Source: Ichthyophis bannanicus (Eukaryota; Chordata; Amphibia; Gymnophiona; Ichthyophiidae). From it: DNA of 64,000 bases. A model generated the notes under the pieces. That model saw only the letters and a program-made list of their open reading frames with translations. It made no database searches and had not been told where the DNA came from. Location: NCBI GenBank assembly GCA_033557465.1, contig CM066035.1, positions 916,432,235 to 916,496,234 of the forward strand, in the 5' to 3' direction. This document shows positions 11,150-21,838 of this stretch, in pieces. The position numbers were made by a program, and so were the translations under genes. Positions within the stretch are counted from its first letter, which is position 1. Each line of letters begins with the position of its first letter.

Positions 11150-13081
11150 ATGGCTGCCAGCGGGTTCAAGAAGCGTGATCAGTGTAAGAAGCTGATGTCT
11201 CTCACCGACACACATGACTGCTGCCTCTGGTGCCTCGGGCCCGATCATGACCCGATGATCTGTGGCCCGTGTGGCAAGATGTCCTCTAAGGCGCTGAGGA
11301 GCCATCAGCATCAACGAGAAAGGATCTTCTCTGAATCCGCGCCCGGCCAAGCCCAGACTTCGTCAGAGGCCTTGAAGTCTCGGGAGTCTGAACCCGAGCA
11401 TCGAAAGGGCTCCTCTGAGCGGGGGTCTCCCTCACAGGAGCACAAAAGGAAGAAGAAACCCATGAGGGCGGCGTCGGTGGATGCTCTTGGTCCCTCGAGG
11501 GCCAGGTTGCATAGCCCCGACCGCCGTCCCGGGTCCTCGGAGCCGGAGAGGCCTGCCAAATTGCCTCTGTGGAGCTGGAGTCCCCGAGTCACGTGACTAC
11601 TGTTGTCCTAGTGGACTCTCCTCCGGGGGAGCCGACGTCAGGCCCGACACCGTCGGGGCCCGAGTCGGGGGCTGCTGTATCTCCTGAGCTCGGACTCAGG
11701 TTGACGGCCTTGGAGAGCAGTTTGGCTGCCTTCATGGAACAGCAGCAGGTGCTGATCGCCGGTCTCACCGGTGCATCTGCCCCGACTACCGGGACCTTGA
11801 CGTCCAAGTCGACCCCGGAGGCCGAGCCAATGCTCGAGTCAATGAAGTCTTGAGTCGATCCTCGGCCAAGGTCTCCTTCGGCCTCCCATATGGGGGCCGA
11901 GGTTGTCGACGCTGGTACCCTCGGCGTCGGGGTGGATGGCATCAGTGAATGCCCGACCGGAGCTGCTCGATTCCTCCTCGGAGGGGTCGGGGTGGAGACG
12001 GAGGACGAGAAGTCCCCGGACACTTTCCGGACCCGATGCGTCCCATTGGACTCACTGGAGTCCGAGCCTTGGAGAAGGTCCCCCCCGGAGGATACCTGGT
12101 CCTCATACTTCGTGAGGGATATGGCCACGGCCTTGGCCTTCCCCGTGGATCCTGAGGAGGAGCCTTGAGCCGAGGAGCTTGAGGCCCTCCAGTATGACTC
12201 TCCCCCCCAAGGAGATCTTTACTGTTCCAGTTCCTCCAATGTTGGAACGGCTCCTCTTCTGCATGTGGGAGGCACCGGCCTCGGCGCCGGTTCTTAGCAA
12301 ATGGGTTGATTCCATTTATCGAGTCCGTAAGAGTACTGGGTTCCAGAAGGCACAGCTACCGCACCACTCCATGGTTGTGGAATCGACCATGCATCATCTG
12401 AAGAGTCAGAAGATGCACTCCTCGGTGCCCTCCAGCAGGGAGGCCCGGAACCTGGATGCCCTCAGTAGAAAGTGTTTCCAGGGCTCTATGCTGACTTGCC
12501 GTGTCCAGACTTACCAGCTGTACATGGGCATGTACCTTCAAGACCTGGCAAAGGAGATTGCCGGGTTCTCTGCTGGCCTCTCCGAGGAACCTTTGCAGAG
12601 GTTCAAGGTTTTGTCATCGGGTATTCGAGAGTGCTCGAAGTTTATATCTCGAGCAGCCTATAATGGCTTCGAGGCTTCGGCCCGAGTAGCAGCGGCCGGC
12701 ATCGGTGCACGCCGTCAGGCCTGGCAACAGTCATCTGACCTCGAGCCATAGGTCCAGGACAAGATGGTCAATGTCCCTTGCCGGGGTGAGAACCTCTTTG
12801 GCAAACCCATGGCTGAAAAGGTTGCAGAAATCAAGACTGAGACTCTCACCAGGACAAGGCTGTCCAGGAAGACTTCTGCCCCTTCTCAGAAGAAGAAGGG
12901 CTCGGGGAAAAAGCCCTTTTACCCGAGGAAGGCCTCTGCCTACAAATCCCACCCTCACTTCCAGGCCTCTACAGCTCCCCAACAGGGTCAGCAGGCCAAG
13001 GGGCAGGGACATGGGCCCCATAGGCAGAAAACCCCCAAGCTGCCAGCTCCGGCTCCTGCACAGCAGGGAGCGGGGTTTTGA
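11150..13081 (+). pseudogene. DIRS-B gag-like ORF
   Basis: Starts at ATG 11150 (MAASGFKK), the start shared with C at 18829. A Cys/His cluster follows (DQCKKLM, THDCCLWCLGPDHD, CGPC), possibly zinc-binding. Then comes a long Ser/Pro/Glu/Arg-rich stretch, and the conserved C-terminal block HHSMVVESTMHHLK, FQGSM, YLQDLAKE, YNGFEASARVA, RGENLFGKPM, ending in a Lys/Pro/Gln-rich basic tail and TGA at 13079-13081. Frameshifts occur near 11580 and 11850, and a TAG at 12749-12751 replaces the Trp codon present in C. It would package the element RNA. The gag end overlaps the RT frame, which lies one base ahead. Confidence 0.82.
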
Positions 13082-14993
13082 CTCCCACTGCATAGCCTCT
13101 CCCTCACTGCTGGCTACACTCAGCACAGGAGGCCGGCTGACACTGTACGCACACAGATGGTCAGCTATAACAAGAGATACCTGGGTATTGAGCATAGTCC
13201 AGAAGGGCTATTTGCTCCACTTCAACCAGTTACCTCCCTCCTATTTTCCAGGGGAGTCTCCACGACTCCCTCTGCACAGGAACCTTCTCCTTCAGGAGTT
13301 AGCAAGTCTTCTACAGGAGCAGGCGGTGGAACCGGTGCCTCATCACCTGATAGGACGAGGCTTCTATTCCAGGTACTTTCTAGTACCAAAAATGACAGGA
13401 GGCCTCAGGCCCATCCTAGACTTGCGAAATCTCAACAAGTTCCTGGAGAGGGAAAAGTTCAAGATGCTTACCCTTGGGATACTGCTGCCCTACCTCCAGC
13501 AGGGAGATTGGCTATGCTCCTTATACCTAAAGGATGCTTATACTCACATCCTCATTCATCCAGACCACAGACAATATCTCAGATTTTTAGTGGGAGGAAA
13601 GCATTTTCAGTACAGAGTGCTTCCATTTGGCCTAACCTCCGCATCCAGGGTTTTCACCAAATGCCTGGCTGTGGTGGCGGCCTATCTCAGGAACCAGGGC
13701 ATCTTTGTCTTTCCATACCTGGACGACTGGCTCATCAGGGGTCAGTCTCCACAGGAGGCCAGACAGGCCACTCCTCGCACTGTCTCTCTTCTCCAGCACC
13801 TGGGCTTTGTCATAAACTTCACAAAGTCCACTTTGCTCCCCTCACAAGACGTAGAATTCATAGGGGCAAGATTGGATACCTTACAAGCAATGGCTTATTT
13901 GCCTGAGAACTGGGCTCACAGACTAATGGCTCTGGCCCAGCAGTTTCGCAGGGGATCTCTGGTCTCTGCCAGACATTTCCTAAGGCTTTTGGGCCACATG
14001 GCATCCACGGTCCATGTAATTCCAAATGCTCGTCTGCATATGCGGCCTGCTCAATGGTGCCTCAGAGCTCAGTGGACACAGGCCACAGGAGACTTAAGAG
14101 GCAGAGTAAGAGTGTCCAAACTACTAGCAGCCTCCCTGCAGTGGTGGCTGCATCTCCCAAACCTGACCAAAGGGGTGCCATTCCAGGCACCACCACACAC
14201 ACGGGTTCTAACCACAGATGCTTCTCTTCAGGGTTGGGGTGCACATTGCCAAGGGGCATGCACTCAGGGTCTCTGGTCCCCTTGGGAGACAACACAACAG
14301 ATCAATCTGTTGGAATTGTGAGCTATTCTGTTAGCTCTACAAACTTTCTCTCATGTCCTCTCTCGCCAGTCTGTCTTGATTCAGACGGACAACCAAGTGG
14401 CAATGTTCAATGTGAACAAGCAAGGAGGCACGGGCTCCAGGCTTCTTTGTCAGGAAGCACAGGCCCTGTGTGCCTTTGCAGGACAACACAAAATGTTTCT
14501 CAAGGCAGTTTATCTACCTGGCCAAGAAAATTACCTGGCAGACAGGTTGAGCAGGATTCTACAGCCCCACGAATGGCATTTGAATCCCCTGGTGGCCCAG
14601 CAGATCTTCCTGAAATGGGGTCTTCCAACCATAGATGTTTTTGCCAGTCCACTGAACCGTCAACTGCCCACGTTCTGTTCCAGACAACCACATCCTCTGC
14701 GAATAGCAGCAGATGCCTTCCTAATCTCTTGGTCTACGGAGCTGCTGTATGCGTTTCCTCCAACGCCTCTAGTGGCCAGAACCCTATTCAAGGTTCTTCA
14801 GGACAGGGCCTCGGTGATCCTGGTAGCCCCCAGATGGCCGAGGCAACCGTGGTTTCCACTCCTTCTGCAATTGGCGGTGGACACTCCACTCCCGCTGGGG
14901 GTGCAACCCGATCTCCTGTCTCAGGATCAGGGATCTCTCCTGCACCCCAACCTCCAGTCCCTCCATTTGATGGCCTGGCTGCTGAAAGGGTAG
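13068..14993 (+). pseudogene. DIRS-B RT-RNase H-methyltransferase-like ORF with one stop
   Basis: Reverse transcriptase with SRYFLVPKM, GGLRPILDLRNLN, GDWLCSLYLKDAYTHILIHP, LPFGLTSA and the intact catalytic box FPYLDDWLI (about 13710-13740). RNase H begins with VLTTDASLQGWGAHC (about 14205), then NLLEL, a TGA at 14319-14321, and continues in frame with IQTDNQVAMFNVNKQGGTG and LADRLSRILQPHEW. The C-terminal region (DVFASPLNRQLP, ADAFLISWS, VAPRWPRQPWFPLLL) corresponds to the methyltransferase-like domain reported for DIRS elements; that function is family knowledge, not something I can test. The only interruption I see in about 1.9 kb is the TGA, so inactivation looks recent. Confidence 0.88.
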
Positions 14994-16030
14994 TTCTAGC
15001 CCCCTTACTTCTACCTAGGGATGTGGAGGAGGTGGTTTTGGCCTCTAGGAGACAAGCCACCTGAAAATCTTATGCCCTCAAGTGGCGTAGGTTCTCCAAC
15101 TGGTGTGCTCAGCGTCAAGAGGATCCGTTTTCATACCTGGTACCAGTGGTGCTGCAATATCTGCTTCACCTATCAGACCTAGGCCTTAAATCCAACTCTG
15201 TTCAGGTCCACCTCAGTGCTCTGTCAGCGCATCACTCACCGGTGGAGGGCCAGTCTCTGTCAGTCCATCCCTTAGTGGCCCATTTCCTCAGAGGTCTGCT
15301 TTTGCTCAAGCCTCCGATTCGTCTACCAGCCCCTGAGTTGGATTTGAATGTGGTCTTGCAACAACTTACTCACCCTCCGTTTGAGCCAATGGCTACCTGT
15401 CATTTACGCTTCCTTTCCTGGAAAGCGTTGTTCTTGGTGGCTCTTACCTCGGCCAGGCATGTGAGTGAACTACAAACCTTGGTTTCTGATAGACTGTACA
15501 CACAGTTCTATAAGAACAGGGTGGTCTTACGGACTCATCCTAAGTTCCTTCCAAAGGTTGTCTCCTCCTTCCACCTCAATCAGGAGGTGGTTCTTCCGAC
15601 CTTCTTTCCCAGGCCACATGCCAGCCGGGCTGAAATGGTCTTGCATAACCTAGACTGTAGGAGGGCGTTGTCTTTCTACCTTGACCGTATGCAGGGGCAT
15701 CGAAGGGCTATCCAGCTCTTCGTCTCTTTTGACCCTAATAGGCTGGGGTTACCTATCTCCAAGCGTACCCTGTCCATTTGAGTAGCAGACTGTATCGCCT
15801 GGGCATACATAGCAGCCGGCCTCTCCTTGCAGGGTCGAATCACGGCCCACCGTGTCAGGGCAAAGGCTGGGTCAGTAGCTCATCTCCGCTCTGTTCCGTT
15901 GGCAGACATCTGCCGGGCCGCTACTTGGTCTTCAAGCTAGACTTTTGCGGCCCATTACTGCCTCGAGAGGGAGTCCCGCAGGGACAGTGCTTTCGGACAG
16001 GCGGTACTCCGTAATCTCTTTGAGGTTTAG
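14054..16030 (+). pseudogene. DIRS-B tyrosine recombinase, overlapping RT by -1 frame
   Basis: The recombinase frame is open upstream through RNase H and the MT-like region (14054-15064, Ser/Pro-rich) in the -1 frame relative to RT. It then has a TGA at 15062 (Arg codon in C), the core-binding part KSYALKWRRFSNWC, the catalytic part with SARHVSELQ, AHRVRAKAGSVAHLRS, ICRAATWSS and AHYCLE, and a TGA at 15779 (Trp codon in C). The end FGQAVLRNLFEV stops at 16028-16030. The catalytic His-x-x-Arg and Tyr positions are present, and box I Arg is in RHVSEL. Two nonsense codons make it a pseudogene. Confidence 0.88.
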
Positions 16031-16119
16031 GCAACTCCTACCCTCCGGCCGCATGCTGAGGCTCTAGAGGGAGCTTATTTTTCAGCTTTGGGTTCTCGGT
16101 AGCCTAGAGCTGAGGAGTC

Positions 16120-16218
16120 CCATATGTGAGGACTGACTTCCTCCTTGGTCCTGGAGAAAGCGTAGTTACTCACCTGTAACAGGTGTTCTCCAGGAGCAGC
16201 AGGAATCAGTCCTCACAA
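16120..16218. repeat. internal complementary region of DIRS-B
   Basis: Contains CCTGGAGAAAGCGTAG, then CACCTGTAACAGGTG (a perfect palindrome around a single A), then CTCCAGGAGCAGCAGG. It reads as the reverse complement of the right terminus fused to the left terminus. In DIRS elements this region templates restoration of the ends during circle formation. Confidence 0.85.
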
Positions 16219-16290
16219 CCCTCCCTCCTCCCCTTGGAGTTGCAGTTCTATATTTCATTTGTTTTTTTGCTGTCTTTTAGCTATGTCATC

Positions 16291-16476
16291 AGACTGAGCA
16301 AGATGGCACCCTTGGGCGGAAAGGGGACCGCGCATGCGCACTGCATTCCCAAAGGCTTTCATTGAAAGCTGGGGAAATGCTCCGCACGAGGGCTCCGTCG
16401 ACGCCGACATCACCCATTTGTGAGGACTGATTCCTGCTGCTCCTGGAGAACACCTGTTACGGTGAGTAACTACGCT
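16291..16476 (-). repeat. right inverted terminal repeat of DIRS-B with terminal extension
   Basis: Reverse complement of 10711-10876, including the NRF1-like TGCGCATGCGC variant, plus about 30 extra bases ending GTGAGTAACTACGCT at 16476. Confidence 0.9.
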
Positions 16477-16965
16477 ATTCCTGCCCTCCAACCCGTGATG
16501 TCCAGGCTACTGGAGTGCAGATTTCCAGCCTATCGGTGCCTCCTGGTGCCCTTTACAATCCACTTTTTGGGTCACCAGTGGCTTTACAGGCTTTTTCGCT
16601 AGCCTGTAGCCTGCGAGTCCCATATGTGAGGACTGACTTTCTGCTTGTTCCCGGAGAAAGTGTAGCTACTCATCTGTAACAGGTGTTCTCTGGGAACAGC
16701 AGGAATCAGTCCTCACAACCCTTTCTGCTCCCCATGGAGTTGTTTTTTATTTTTATGCCTTATTGAGCTATGTCATCATACTGAGGTGTGATGGCACCTT
16801 TGGGTAGGAATGTAACTGCGCATGCATGGTGTAGGTCCCAAAAGCTTTCTTTGAAAGCTGGGGATTGGATCCACTGGGTTCTTTCAGCGCCAACGTCACC
16901 CATATGTGAGGACTGATTCCTGCTGTCCCCGGAGAACATCTGTTACAGGCGAGTAACTACACTTT
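16477..16965 (+). mobile_element. 3' end of DIRS-A (UTR, internal complementary region, right ITR)
   Basis: Continuation of A after element B. It holds 3' UTR sequence, an internal complementary region at 16619-16718 (CCCGGAGAAAGTGTAG, then TGTAACAGGTGTTCTC) and the right ITR at about 16780-16965 (reverse complement of 2937-3103). Confidence 0.85.
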
Positions 16966-17304
16966 CACTGTAATAAATTCCTCAGTATTGTGAAAATGAA
17001 GTTGTCTAGTTATCCGCAATGAAAACATTTGTCCTTTATTTCACCTGTTTGTACAGACATAGCTACTTCCAATCTTTTGATAATTGAAATACTGCTATAG
17101 GTTATTCACGTAGGAGATCATTCCAGAAACTGAATAAGGGTTTGTATGTGTGCCAGGGACGTTTATCTGCCAAAAACGTCTATGAATGCATTCTGGTACA
17201 TATTGCATACGGGGATCTCAGAATGTGTCCAGGGGCAGGGGGCGGGGAGTGGAATGGGAGCGTGGTTTACCGCATAAGCAGATTCAGGAACTGCCCGTGT
17301 ACAT
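16966..17304. other. unannotated flank of DIRS-A
   Basis: AT-rich sequence with no ORF of note. I see no recognisable repeat or gene. Confidence 0.3.
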
Positions 17305-17640
17305 TTTACTACTACTATTAATCATATATATAGCGCCACAAGGCGTATGTAACGTTGTACAGACACATATAATAAGACGGTTCCTGCTCAACAGAGCTTA
17401 CAATCTAATCAAGACAGACAGTACAATAGATGAGAACAAGGGTACAGTAGGGAAGGGTAAGGAGACAGAAGGAGAGCAAAGGATTAAGATCGAAAAGCGG
17501 CCTGAAAGAGGTGATGCTTTAGCATGGATTTAAAAAGAGGTAGAGATGAAACCTGACGTAAAGATACAGGTAGTTTGTTCTAGGCATAAGGAGCAACAAG
17601 GTGAAAGGATATTTAAAAAGGATTAGCAGACCTGCTAACA
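17305..17640 (+). repeat. dispersed repeat, unclassified (AGCGC / GAGCTTACAATCTAATC type)
   Basis: Shares the order TACTACTATTA, a TATAGCGC-like block, GTTGTACAGACACATA and AGAGCTTACAATCTAATC with a second copy at 28945-28985 plus 32272-32300 and, in part, with 43740-43870. It has no coding capacity I can see. Class unknown. Confidence 0.5.
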
Positions 17641-18000
17641 ATGTTAATCTCCTTGGCCGGGGCCAAATATCCATGGGTACCACTGCTGCTGCACGCTCTG
17701 ATGCTGACCAGTTAGCATTGGGGAGGTCTGGGAGTGGTACCTGGCAATAACTGGGCAGCAGCGATATTGAGCCGCTGCCTGGTTATCGCAACACGGCAAA
17801 AAGTCAGGCATAGTAAAGGCTGGCCTAACTTTCATCGCTGAAGCTAGCTGCTGCCTGGTTAGCTTCATGACAATCTGGGCAACCTGGATATTCAATGCTG
17901 GGGCCCAGATATGGCCTCAGCAGTAAAAATCTGGGTCTAACATTCAGTGGCGGCGGCTAGTCACTTTAGCAGTGCTAGCCGCCACCATGGAATACTGGGT
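17641..18000. repeat. GATATTCAG / TGGTTAGC-type dispersed element, decayed copy
   Basis: Shares blocks such as GCACGCTCTGATGCTGACC, AGTTAGCATTGGGG, GCCTGGTTA and GGATATTCAATG with the better bounded element at 28315-28812 and with 44655-45025. Probably a non-autonomous DNA transposon. Confidence 0.5.
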
Positions 18001-18419
18001 CCTGAATCTTCAGTAAAAAAAAAAAAAATCATTGCACCATATTCCATTGAAATAGCAGTCAACAAAGTAAGGGAGCCCGTTATACCTGCCGGAGATATGG
18101 AATAAGGCCTAGAAAATATTCTGCTGTGTTTGGTATAAAGGTAGTGACTGGTCTGTTCTAAACTGCAGACTGCAATGTGGAAAAACACCACAAGATATAA
18201 GAAACCACAATGCAAAAAATTCCTTTTACTAATACTAATACATTAAACAAATTAGAATATGAAAACAATATCTCATATAATATATAAATCAAAAACCTAT
18301 ATGTGTACATATAGCACAAAGTTAACAGTGTGTTGTAAAAATAAATTTTATTACCACTATCAAAATCCATATAACATATTACTAAATATCACTTTACAAA
18401 CAATGGATACAATGTCACA
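18001..18419 (-). other. AT-rich flank of DIRS-C, possible end of the PLE remnant
   Basis: AT-rich sequence with no gene. The stretch from about 18180 to 18419 may be the distal end of the minus-strand PLE remnant whose coding end lies at 24780-25310, with DIRS-C inserted between. This is inference from base composition and position only. Confidence 0.3.
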
Positions 18420-18583
18420 TTCTCCAGGACCAAGCAGGAAGTCAGTCCTCACATATGGCTGACGTCGGCGCCGACGGAGACCCCATGTGGAGCATTTCCC
18501 CACCTTTCAAAGAAAGCCTTTGGGAATGCAGCGCGCCTGCGCGGTCCCCTTCCCGCCCAAGGGTGCCATCTTGCTCAGTCTTT
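18420..18583 (+). repeat. left inverted terminal repeat of DIRS-C
   Basis: Reverse complement of 24009-24160. Contains TGACGTC and the CGTCGGCGCCGACG palindrome, GCGCCTGCGC (a weaker NRF1-like site than in B), TTCCCGCC and GCCATCTTG. Confidence 0.9.
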
Positions 18584-18828
18584 CTTTTTCTGCAGAGCCC
18601 GACGGACGTGAGTTCATGTCACCCGGGAAAAGTTACTTTTTTCTGCGATTTTCACGTTGTCTTATCCAGTTCGACACCGGTTCCCCTTTCCGTCTGGGCT
18701 CGGTACACCAGTATCGAGTCCGGAGTTTTGATTTTCGGTTTTTGTCCTTTGTGACTAGGGTTCGCGCTCTTTTTGTGTTTTCACAGGCAGCCCGGTCTTT
18801 TGATCTTGCAGGGGCCCTTTTTCCCCCG

Positions 18829-20750
18829 ATGGCTGCCAGCGGGTTCAAAAAGTGTGATCGGTGCAAGAAACTTATTTCTCTCACCGACACACATGACTGC
18901 TGCCTCCGATGCCTCGGGCCCGACCATGACCTGCTGGCCTGTGGCCCGTGCTGCAAAATGTTGTAGAAGGCGCTTCGGAGCCTCAGCATCAACGTGAGAG
19001 AATTTTCTCTGACTCCGCGTCTGGCCGAGCCCGGACTTCGTCAGAGGCCTCGACATCTAGGGAGTCTGACCCCAAGCGCCGTCGGGGTTCCTCTGAAAAG
19101 GAGTCTCCCACCCAGGAGCACAGAAGGAACAAAAAGCTCGTGAGGGCGGCATTCGTGGAGGCTCCTGGTTCCTCGAGGGCCAGGTCGTGTAGCCCTGACC
19201 GCCGCCCCGGGCTCTCGGAGTCAGAGAGGCCTTCCAAGCTACCTCGTGTGGAGCCAGAGTCCCCGAGTCATGTAAGTGCAGTTGTCCTCGTGAACTCTCC
19301 TCCAGGGGAGCCGACGTCGAACCCGACGCCGTCGGGGCCCGAGTCCGGGGGCTGCTGAGTCTCCTGAGCTTGGACTCAGGTTGACGGCCTTGGAGAGCAG
19401 CTTGGCTGCCTTCATGGAACAGCAGTGGGTGCTGATCGCCGGTCTGACCGGTGCATCTGCCCCGACCACCGGGACCTCGACGTCTAAGTTGACCCAGGAG
19501 ACTGAGCCGATCCTCGAGTCGATCCTTGGTCAAGGTCCCCCTCGACCCCCTGTGCGGGGCCGAGGTCGTCGATACCGATACCCTCGGCGTCGGGGCGGGT
19601 GGCACTGAGGTCCACATGGCCGGAGCTGCTCGATTTCTCCTCAGAGGAGTCGGAGTGGGAGACGGAGGACGAGGAGTCCCCGGACACCTTCTGGACCCAG
19701 TGCATCCCTTCGGACTCACCGGAGTCTGAGCCTCGGAGACGGTCCCCCCACACCCGGAGGATACCCGGTTCTCGGACTTTGTGAGGGAGATGGACAAAGC
19801 CTTGGCCTTCCTTGCGGATGCCAAGGAGGATCCTCGAGCTGAAGAGCTTGATGCCCTCCAGTATGATTTTCCTCCGAAGGAAGCCTTTACTGTACCGGTT
19901 CCTCTGATGCTGGAATGGCTGCTCTTCCGTATGTGGGAGGCACCGGCCTCAACGCTGGTTCTTAGCAAATGGGTCGATTCCATTTATCAAGTCCATAAGA
20001 GCCCTGGGTTCCAAAAGGCACAGCTACCGCACCACTCCATGGTTGTGGAATTGGCCATGCACCGTCTGAGGAGTCAGAAGATGCACTCCTTGGTGTCCCC
20101 CGGCTGGGAGGCCCGGAACCTGGATGCCCTTGGTAGAAAGTGCTTCCAGGGCTCTATGCTATCTTGCCCTGTCCAGACCTACCAGCTGTACATGGGCATA
20201 TACCTATGAGACCTGGCAAAGGAGATTGCCAGGTTCTAAGCTGGCCTCTCCGAGGAACCTTTGCAGAGGTTCAAGGCTTTGTCAGTAGGGATTCGAGAGT
20301 GCTCAAAGTTTATCTCTCGAGCAGCCTATGATGGCTTTGAGGCTTCGGCCTGGGTAGCCGCGGCCGGCATTGGTACACGCCGTCAGGCCTGGCTACAGTC
20401 ATCAGACCTGGAGCCCTGGGTGCAGGACAAGTTGGTCGATGTCCCCTGCCGAAGTGAAAACCTTTTCGGTAAGCCCATGACTGAGAAGGCTGCGGAAATC
20501 GAGACTGAGACTCTCACCAGGACAAGGCTGTCCAGGAAGACTTCTGCCCCTTCTCAGAAAAAGAAGGGCTCGGGAAAGAAGCCCTTTTTTCCGAGGAAGG
20601 GTGCTGCCTACAAATCCTACCCTCAATACCAGGCCTCTCCAGCTCCCCAACAGGGCCAGCAGGCCAAGGGGCAGGGGCATTGGCCCCGTAGGCAGAAGAC
20701 CCCCAAGCCGCCAGCTCCGGCTCCTGCACAGCAGGGAGCGTGGTTTTCAC
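18829..20750 (+). pseudogene. DIRS-C gag-like ORF, broken
   Basis: Starts at ATG 18829 (MAASGFKK). The Cys/His cluster is CDRCKK, THDCCLRCLGPDHD, CGPCCKM, followed by a TAG at 18964-18966. The Ser/Arg/Glu-rich middle is readable in other frames (18948-19358). The conserved block runs from about 19781 (AELDALQYD-like, HHSMVVELAMHRL, FQGSM, YLYMG region) with stops near 20207 and 20236, then AAYDGFEASAWVA, GENLFGKPM and a basic Lys/Pro/Gln-rich tail to about 20750. C lacks the TGA that ends gag in B, so the gag frame runs on as a meaningless frame over RT. Confidence 0.8.
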
Positions 20751-20789
20751 TCCCACATCATAGCCTCTTCTCCATAGCTGGCTCCACTC

Positions 20790-21838
20790 AGCACAGGAGG
20801 TCGGCTGACCCTGTACGCCTAGAGGTGGCCAGCCATCACAGGGGATACCTGGGTACTCAGTATAGTCCAAAAGGGCTACTTGCTCCACATCCACCAGATA
20901 CCCCCCTCCTACTTTCCAGGGGAGCCTCCAAGACCCCCTCTGCACAGAAACCTCCTCCTTCAGGAGTTGGCAAGTCTTCTAAAGGAACAGGCGGTGGAAC
21001 CGGTGCCCCACCACCTGGAAGGGCAAGACTTCCACTCCAGGTACTTCTTGGTACTGAAAAGGACAGGAGGCCTCCGGCCTATCCTAGACTTGTGAAACTT
21101 AAACAAGTTTCTGGAGAGGGAAAAGTTCAAGATGCTTACCCTTGGGATACTGCTGCTCTACCTCCAGCAGGGAGATTGGCTATGCTCCTTAGATCTAAAG
21201 GATGCTTATACTCACATCCTCATCCATCCGGACCACAGACAATATCTCAGATTTGTGGTGGGAGGAAACCATTTCCAGTACAGAGTAGTTCCCTTTGGCC
21301 TAACTTCTGCCCCCAGGGTTTTCACCAAATGCCTGGCGGTGGTGGTGGCCTATCTCAAGAATCAAGGAATTATCGTCTTCCCATACCTGGACGACTGGCT
21401 CATCAGGGGCCAGTCTCTCCAGGAGGCCCGACAAGCCACTCTTCGCACTGTCTCTCTTCTTCAGCACTTGGGCTTTGTCAGAAATTTTGCGAAGTCCACT
21501 TTGCTCCCCTCACAGAACCTAGAGTTTATAGGGGCAAGATTAGACACCCTGCAGGCAAGAGCTTACTTGCCCGAGGACAGGGCCCACAGACTGATGAACT
21601 TGGCCAACCAGTCCCAAAGCAATTCTTAGGTCTCCGCCAGGCACTTTCTGCGGCTCATGAGCCACATGGCAGCCACGGTACATGTGACTCCGATTGCCCG
21701 TCTGCACATGCAGGCTGCTTAGTGGTGCCTCAGAGCTCAGTGGGCACAGGCCACAGGCGACCTCCGAGACAGAGTAAAGGTGTCCAAACCACTTTTGGAC
21801 TCCTTGCAGTGGTGGCTACATCTCCCAAATTCTCAGAG
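20790..21838 (+). pseudogene. DIRS-C reverse transcriptase
   Basis: RT motifs: SRYFLVLKR, GGLRPILDL, TGA at 21096-21098, then MLTLGILL, GDWLCSLDLKDAYTHILIHP, VPFGLTSAPRVFTK and the intact catalytic FPYLDDWLI (about 21383-21410). A TAG follows at 21627-21629 after a changed segment, then VSARHFLRLMSHMAATVHV in the same frame. A single-base indel near 21838, relative to B, moves RNase H to the next frame. Confidence 0.85.

Larger units (their letters stand above)
10711..16476 (+). mobile_element. DIRS-type retrotransposon B (complete ends, nested in A)
   Basis: Full-length DIRS element. Left ITR 10711-10876; gag from 11150; RT-RNase H-MT-like to 14993; recombinase to 16030; internal complementary region 16120-16218; right ITR 16291-16476. 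It is inserted three bases after A's recombinase stop. No target duplication is visible, as expected for recombinase-mediated insertion. A handful of nonsense changes (for example TGG to TAG at 12749, TGA at 14319, 15062 and 15779) make it inactive, but it is much better preserved than A. Confidence 0.92.
2937..16965 (+). mobile_element. DIRS-type retrotransposon A, split by CR1 and by DIRS-B
   Basis: A DIRS-like tyrosine-recombinase retrotransposon in three pieces: 2937-5901, 8466-10710 and 16477-16965. The left inverted terminal repeat begins TTTCTC at 2937. The right one ends ACTACACTTT at about 16965 and is the reverse complement of the left over about 160 bases, with an extra terminal extension. 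The CR1 LINE interrupts the RT domain. Element B lies three bases after A's recombinase stop, and A's 3' UTR, internal complementary region and right ITR continue immediately after B. The A-type sequence (AAGTGTAG-type junction, TCCCGGGAAC variant) differs from B and C, confirming that 16477-16965 belongs to A. It carries many stops and is the oldest of the three related DIRS copies. Confidence 0.88.

Noticed and set aside
12705..13060. N-terminal part of the 538-codon frame in DIRS-B
   Set aside because: This stretch is the wrong frame over the gag tail. RT homology starts only near 13068.
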